Origin: Eutypella sp. D-1
Lineage: Eukaryota > Ascomycota > Sordariomycetes > Xylariales > Diatrypaceae
Direction of reading: 5' to 3'
DNA length: 64,000 nucleotides
NCBI GenBank assembly: GCA_023313575.1
Contig: JAJTTP010000001.1
Span: 434,001-498,000 of the forward strand
Part shown: in pieces, positions 58,353 through 64,000 of the stretch
Numbering within the stretch: position 1 is the stretch's first letter
Layout: each line of letters starts with the position of its first letter
Program-made: the position numbers and the translations under genes
Notes under the pieces: model-generated
The model's input: only the letters and a program-made list of their open reading frames with translations
What the model was told of the DNA's origin: nothing
Database searches by the model: none

Positions 58353-59290
58353 CTACTGCGTAAAGTAATGCGGATATCCCCCTATGATCTGTATGATCAA
58401 TGTCCCCAACTTGTCAGCGAGTAGCCGGATAACAGTGTCATGACCTAGTTCTGCAGCTACATGGAATGATAGAATTCCATCTTCATCGGGGACACTAAAT
58501 GCGACTCCCTCCTTGATCAAGAACGACACCATCGAGGCATCATATTTTTGCACAGCATAGTGCATTGTTGTCGCCCATCTCTTATCTTTGAGGTTCAGGT
58601 CGACTCCCTTCCTGATAAGAAACCATGCCATCGAGAGAACGCCGTTTCGCACAGCATAGTCCATGACTGTTGCGCCTCTCTTGTCTTGTAGGTTCAAATC
58701 GGCTCCCTTCTCCGCGAGAAGCCATGTTATGGACCAGAAGCCTTCTTTAATAGCATGATGTAGTGCCGTAGTGCCATCTTCTTCTCGCACATCCAAGGTG
58801 GCTTTGTGAATTATGAACAGCCATAGAAGTGACTCGTTTCCACGTCTGGCAGCTTGAATGAGTGGTGTCATACCATCCCTACAGATCGAGTTGACGTCTG
58901 CGCCGTTTCTTAGGAGAAGAGAAGCGAGGGCTTCGTTTCCATAATCAGCAGCGTGTCCGAGAGCCGTCCAGTCTTGAATTGTCCGAAATTTGGCGTTGCA
59001 ACCATTGTTAAGCATGGCTTGTACCACATCTAGTCTTCTGCTAGAAAGCCTTGGAGTTAGCAAACTTCTTGTAGTAATAACCTCAGCCCAATGGCAGACC
59101 GTGAAGCCCAGTAGTTCGGAATGATGATATTGACAAAAGTCTTCACGTTCTATAAATCGGCAGGGAAAAATAGAACCCACTTGAGGATGGCCCACTTCAG
59201 GGGTGTGTACCCATCTGAACCTTCGACGTCAACCTCCACTCTACTCTCCACCAGCACAAAGACTATGCTACTAGGTCCGTATTTTATCGC
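58353..59290 (-). pseudogene. Ankyrin-repeat protein, 5' end missing
   Basis: Exon 59040-58353 (stop at 58353-58355) joins through a 140-base GT-AG intron to an upstream exon ending at 59181 and open back to a stop at 59291-59293. The join reads TPLKWAILNRRLDVVQAML. About seven ankyrin repeats can be seen, for example DWTALGHAADYGNEALASLL, DGMTPLIQAARRGNESLLWL and DGTTALHHAIKEGFWSITWL. No ATG lies in the open upstream exon, so either further exons exist or the gene is truncated. The fragment fits the C-terminal repeat domain of a STAND/NLR receptor or a stand-alone ankyrin protein. No ATPase domain is present. Confidence 0.6.
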
Positions 59291-59339
59291 TCATCGAAGA
59301 CGTTGCTTGACGAGAGAAGGGAGTGCATAGAAAAGGCCA

Positions 59340-60882
59340 AGAAATGGAAGAAGTGAGGAAAGAAACTAAAAGGGCTTCTGAGGCCCATCAATTTCATTGG
59401 TCGGATCGAATGAAGTATACAGCATAGACTTGAAACCCAACACAATGCCACTGATACACGGGGGCAAAAAGCAGAAGCTAGGGTGGACCCAGAAGTCGCA
59501 CATGGACCTACTGCATATAGGACTCTCTCCAAGGAACGGCCAGAGAATATCTCGGCAGAAATCGAAGAACTCCGAAAGCAATGGCAACGAGAGAGAGGGG
59601 AAGATAGAATGAAGGCCATACTCCGAGACCTGAGAGAAGAGCTCAAAGCAGAGATTATAAGAGAACATGAATGATCTGCACCGCTTTCAGGATTCCACCA
59701 GGAAGCGAAGTAAGTATATTTGGCTATGTCTATCTCATACAGTGGGTTCACGCTGACCTGCTTTCACTTCAGTGGTGCCATAGCACCAGCATTATACCCG
59801 TCTCCGTATCCAGGCGGACGAGTTCCTGCAGCCTTTTGGCCTCAAAGCGGGAATATGTCATCTCTATCCTATAGACACCATGACCTTGACCGAACAGAAG
59901 CTCACAACCACTCACCAGAATAGCAGCGAGCCTCCCACTCTAAATGGTAGGCACATCCAGTCGAAAAGTCAAATGCTCAACGGAGGAACTCGGGGACCGC
60001 AAGGGCCTTACACAAAAGTTAGAGGATTAAGTGCAAGAGAGAAAGTAGCATCGCCGTCTTATAGGGGTTTCTGGAGCGACTCTACTTATAGCTCGACCCG
60101 TCAACCGCGATCCCTGAATACGGAATCACGCAAACAAAGTTCCGAGGGAAACGGAGTCGAAAAGATTGCATCGCATTTACGTGATACTCAGCTGGACGAT
60201 ACAGTAGACCACAAGACTTGAGAAAACGATACGAACATGCAAGAGAGTAATGCGGCACAGCCACATGGACGTAAAGGCGAGCCAGTTTGCTCCACACGAG
60301 TCAAACTCGAAGAACGGCAACCACCACGACCCAGAGACGGATATTAATAGTATAGAGGGAGTGGGAAAGGGTGAAAAGGCCGCTACGGAATTTAACTTAG
60401 GAGGGTTGAAGGCAAAGAAAAGGGACAGAAGATCCCGACGGAAGCGCGCAGTGGGCGGCGGTGCCGATGAACATCACCAGGAAACGACTTGGGATAATCT
60501 GCCTACCCAACCATCCACTGGGTATACCGCTGATCCTGATAATCAACCTACCCAACAATCAATGCCGGATGCACAAAAATATGGTGTCCCAAACCTGGGC
60601 GACACAAGTGGCCGCAAGGATAGAAAGGAATACCCAGATCACAGCGGGGGGCAGGGGGTAAGGTTGGTGCGGTTCCTAGACCGATCTCCCGTAGCAAGAA
60701 TCGGGGAGCCGTGGTCCCAGGGCAACCAATTTATAAGAACATCAGACAAGAAAACAGGCCCATGGGAATACATGGCTCGTATACCCTTGAGGGCCATGCC
60801 CTACACACTGGTGCCTCACCACCTCCAAAACCCCTTCCCCAAAGCCCCTGAAGTTTATTATGACATGCTAATAGATGCATAG
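59340..60882 (+). pseudogene. Run of broken charged/disordered reading frames
   Basis: Several coding-like pieces lie in different frames: a Glu/Lys/Arg-rich coiled-coil-like stretch (59483-59670, IEELRKQWQRERGEDR), a Pro/Tyr-rich piece after a plausible intron (59772-59923), a Ser/Gln/Arg-rich piece (59880-60221), and a 210-codon frame (60250-60882) rich in Lys, Asp and Gln with a basic RDRRSRRKRAVGGG patch. I could not connect them in one frame with GT-AG introns. A gene whose frame has been broken by small indels is likeliest; a single many-exon gene is the alternative. No family recognised. Confidence 0.4.
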
Positions 60883-61499
60883 AGCCAAATATAAGTGGGA
60901 AGATATATTGCGCTTCACGTATAGCAGTACTAGATACTCAAGCTTTTGCCAATACTAATGAGAATGTTATCAACTCGTGAAAAGAAAGAATGTTGCGCCG
61001 ATTGACAAATAACATTGGCTAAGCTTAGCAGTATAGCCAAGAGACCGAATACCACCGTCACATCCGAAGTCTGGGCCAGATCTGCCATGCATAGGCATCG
61101 GGATTGCTGGCGCGTTCCTGGAATTTGCAATATAGCCAAAACGTGAATACACAAGTGCCGCGATGCCGCGGTGCCGCAGCCGATGCAGGGACACCGAATT
61201 TAGCCATGGGCTCGACTGCGGTCGATTGTAACGGGAGGAAGCTGCGGACGTGGGGACTACGGTGGAAAATAGGGGTTTCCCCAACCAAATACCCTGGCGC
61301 GGATGGTATCCGTCGCATCAGGAATAAAGGATTTTCGGTTGCCGCTATGTATGGGGGAAGAATACAAGCGTTCTGCTCTTAAATACCATGTCCCCTCCTC
61401 CTCGAGAGGCACGGAAGAAATTGTGAGTGAGTGACTCCTATGTAGATTCCCGCCAGAAATCCTCCCAGAGTCTCCACGGAAGGCCCATATCACATCGCC
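60883..61499. other. Intergenic region before the secreted protein gene
   Basis: Short frames on both strands, one antisense pair near 61058-61318, lack resemblance to any family. The last part is the promoter of the following gene. Confidence 0.45.
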
Positions 61500-62346
61500 A
61501 TGTCGTCGCGCAAGATCCTCACTTACGCCCTGATGGCGCTGCCCGCCAGCCACGCGTCCGCCGCCCGGTCTCTAGTTAAGGGTAGACAGCAAAGCTGCGA
61601 AGCCGAGCTGCTAGTCGACGACTTCACGCAGTGGGAGGAGGGACTGAACCTGCTCGACGGGGCAGCAGGCCGTATGTCATTTTTGCCCCCCCCCCCTTCT
61701 TCTCACTCTTAGCCCAAGCCCTCCCCCACAAGAGCAAGTTGACTGACCAAGTCCCCCGACTATAGACGATGAGACTATGGAGGCCATCGGCGTCGACGAC
61801 GACGGCGTGCTGAACTTCGAGCCCATAGACATCGACACCTCGTACTTGTACGAGGAGCTCCTATGCGTTGACGCGGCAGCCGCCGGCTTCGCCGGTCTCA
61901 GTTTCCGCATCCGCGGTCCGGAATCCGCGTCCGTGACCCTCGAGCTGCAGACGCGGGAGTCGTGCGAGGGCGGTGGCGATGATGACGATGAGGACGACGA
62001 TGATGACGACGACGGGAAGAAGAGAAAGGTGAAGGTGAAGAGGCAGGAGGACTACACGAGCTCGTACTACACGGTCAACGGGCTAAGCGGGGACCTCGAG
62101 GAGGTGGTGGTGCCGTTCGACAGTTGGCCCGAGGCCCAGCTCGGCGGCGTCGTCGGCGTTGTCTGGTTCGGGTTCTCCGCCGGCAGGGAGGACGGCGATA
62201 ATGCCTGGCAGCTCGACGACGTTAAGCTCAGCTGCTCCGCCGAGCCCCCGCCGGAACCTGAGCCCGAGCCTGAACCCACCCCTACTGCCTCGGTCCCTGT
62301 CCCGCCGCCGCCGAGCCCCACGTCCTCGGAGTCCGTCGAGAACTAG
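61500..62346 (+). CDS. Small secreted protein with beta-sandwich-like domain, 2 exons
   Basis: Exons 61500-61671 and 61766-62346 give 250 residues. The N-terminus MSSRKILTYALMALPASHAS is a probable signal peptide. The mature part has VDDFTQWEEGLN, later LSFRIRGPESASVTLELQT, then YYTVNGLSGDLEEVVVPFDSW, WFGFSAG and WQLDDVKLSC. This order (VDDF opening, carbohydrate-module-like strands, WQLDDV near the end) is typical of jelly-roll sugar-binding folds related to CBM or CIA30 domains. An Asp-rich then Lys/Arg-rich loop (about residues 130-150) interrupts it, and a Pro/Glu/Ser tail ends it without a clear GPI signal. Function is inferred only; it could be an apoplastic or cell-wall protein. Confidence 0.62.
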
Positions 62347-63530
62347 ATTGGCATTACCTGGTACGCGGGTAGATAGATGGGAAAATGCATGCGACAGTGC
62401 AGGTAGTGAAGGAAGCGAAGCAACTATGTTGAGGGGACCAGTCAGTTTGACGAAGCTTCATGGGTGGGATGGGTAAATTCGAGTTCTTGTGGGTTGTGTG
62501 TAAGGACGGGTCACTCTAGTTTCTAAGACCCGACCTTGCTCTGCTCTATCCGTGAGACATTCTCTTCTGTGTCCGGAGTGTATTGACTACCACATCTTGA
62601 CCGTACTACCTGAGAATAAGTATCACAATAACCCCCCGCAAGCCTACCTACCTAGTTAGGCCCGGCGAATCACATAAGAGGGATGAAGAGTGCATAAAAC
62701 ATGAGTTCGAAGAGTTTGGCATGTTTTGATTTCTATCATACAATGCATCTAGGAATCAACCTCCCGAAGGCACAGGGCACCAGGCGGCGCCACGCTGTAT
62801 ACGCACTATGACGGCCTGGAAGAGAAAGAAAAAGAGGCATGCGAAGGAAAAGATGGAAATGGGAAAACCCTCCCTTCCATCCCGTCATTCGTTCATGTCG
62901 TGCCTTTCTTCCCCTGGGAAAATCCCGGTCCTTAGTTATCCATCCTTTTTTTGAACCATGCCCTTTCCGCCCGGAAAATGCCCGTCCCTTTTTGTTCCCG
63001 CGCCTTTTTTTTCTGACCCAGATAATCCCGCCGGTTTCCCCTAGATGCCATAGTTTGCAAAATCATTTCTCTGTTATATAGAGTGGAGATGGATAATTCT
63101 TTCGTCTATCGTCGGCGTGCCAGCCGTTTCCTTCTTCCTCGTGGCCTACCTCGCGCCATGGGTCGATTCCTCCGGAACTCCGATTCTAAAAAAAAATTTG
63201 AATAAAAGCCCCGTCCCACCAACCATTAAAACGCCGCTCGCAGCACGCCGATCGCCCGTTCGGGGTCTTTGTTTCTCCCCCATGAACCGGCGATGACGTG
63301 ACGCTGAATGATGAAACGGAAGTAGACAGATCATGATAACAATATCTAAACCTTTCCCCGCCCTTACCTCCCCCGATGGAATTAAAACCGAAGCAGGCTG
63401 GTAACAAAATACGGGGTATCGCTGAAGGGACAAAGGAAAGGATATAAGAGGAATTATAGATAGAAAAAAAAAGTTCTTCTGACACTGAGGTTCGAGGTCA
63501 CCCGTCATTCAGTGAATTAGGGCGATCGAT
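62347..63530. other. Intergenic region between secreted protein and PPR gene 3' ends
   Basis: Convergent 3' flanks with CT-rich and homopolymer stretches. Frames at 62839-63081 and 63146-63508 are composition artefacts. No RNA gene recognised. Confidence 0.5.
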
Positions 63531-64000
63531 TCAAGCCGCAGCGGCCTCCTCGCCGCTACCGCCACCGAGCAACTCCAGGACTTTGCTGACGACGGCGCTG
63601 GGGTAGCCCCGAGAGAGCATTTCGCTGACCACCTGCTTGGCAGAGTCGCGCGCCTGGATAGAGAGGAAGGCGCGGGTCATCGCCTCGTACGTGCTGGGTT
63701 CGCGCTTCTCGCGGCCGACACTGTCATAGACGGCCTTGGCCTTATCGATGTCCTTGTTGGCAGCCCAACCGTGAATCAGGGTGTTGGCGATGTAAGGGGT
63801 CAGTTCAACCCGTCGCTGTCGCATGCGCGCCAGGACGGCCTCGGTGTCGGCAACGTGGTGGTTGGCAACCATAGCCTCGAACATCGCTTGGAAAAGGCAG
63901 GCGCTGGGTGGGATGCTGGGGTCGTTCATAACCGAGTCGAAGATTTTCTGGGCCCCCTCCATGTCGTGGAGGTTGCAACCGCGAGCGTGAATCAGCGACG
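63531..64000 (-). CDS. Pentatricopeptide-repeat protein, C-terminal part
   Basis: The frame is open to the window edge at 64000, so only the last roughly 155 residues are seen; the N-terminus lies beyond it. It shows PPR-type helix pairs: LIHARGCNLHDMEGAQKIFD, ACLFQAMFEAMVANHHVADTEAVLARM, TPYIANTLIHGWAANKDIDKAKAVYDS and TYEAMTRAFLSIQARDSAKQV, spaced about 35 residues, then a Gly/Glu/Ala tail. PPR proteins bind organellar RNA, so a mitochondrial RNA role is likely. The repeats look like those of a fungal mitochondrial PPR protein close to ppr5, but the exact orthologue is not certain. Confidence 0.85.
   Translation of the reverse strand, partial: SLIHARGCNLHDMEGAQKIFDSVMNDPSIPPSACLFQAMFEAMVANHHVADTEAVLARMRQRRVELTPYIANTLIHGWAANKDIDKAKAVYDSVGREKREPSTYEAMTRAFLSIQARDSAKQVVSEMLSRGYPSAVVSKVLELLGGGSGEEAAAA

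Noticed and set aside
1..64000. CRISPR arrays, bacterial operons or riboswitches
   Set aside because: The DNA is fungal with spliced genes; no regularly spaced repeats or TPP-type conserved core were seen.

Overview
The window reads as nuclear DNA of a filamentous ascomycete (Pezizomycotina, probably a sordariomycete-like fungus). Genes carry short GT-AG introns with CTAAC-type branch sites, coding DNA is GC-rich, promoters and UTRs are AT-rich or pyrimidine-rich, the genes are fungal families (ERG8, DBP7, UFE1, TRS85, NMD3, ESF2, fungal CorA-like proteins, SesA proteins), and an interstitial TTAGGG tract matches the usual filamentous-fungal telomere unit. Species cannot be fixed from the sequence alone. 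I built the exon models by hand from splice signals, frame and protein-family conservation.

Region 1-17.6 kb: 3' part of pantothenate synthetase (+); a seven-exon ferric reductase (+) with an exact GATA-type iron-response motif about 150 bp upstream; an eleven-exon amino-acid permease (-) with a probable GC-AG intron; a CorA-like membrane protein (+) with a micro-exon and a local frame disruption; a protein kinase with a long C-terminal extension (+); and phosphomevalonate kinase ERG8 (-). Region 17.6-25.2 kb is gene-poor and low-complexity. Its only convincing gene is a small three-exon protein (-) with a CRIB-like motif.

Region 25.2-54.3 kb is mostly housekeeping: aldehyde dehydrogenase (-), ESF2 (+), aspartate aminotransferase (-), syntaxin UFE1 (-), a DHA1 MFS exporter (+), a conserved nuclear-looking hypothetical (+), a TauD-type dioxygenase (+), NMD3 (+), a BTB protein (+), DBP7 (-) and TRS85 (-). 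ESF2, NMD3 and DBP7 all serve ribosome assembly or export. UFE1 and TRS85 both serve membrane traffic. They look scattered rather than clustered.

Region 55.3-60.9 kb is the accessory part and the best candidate for an unusual system. Two divergent paralogues each combine a SesA-like alpha-helical domain with a C-terminal G-x-Q-N-x-x-T-G repeat resembling the sigma amyloid-signalling motif of fungal NLR/STAND cell-death loci. Beside them lie a 5'-incomplete ankyrin-repeat gene and a run of broken charged reading frames, as expected of a decayed NLR locus. The window ends with a small secreted beta-sandwich-like protein (+) and the C-terminal part of a PPR protein (-).
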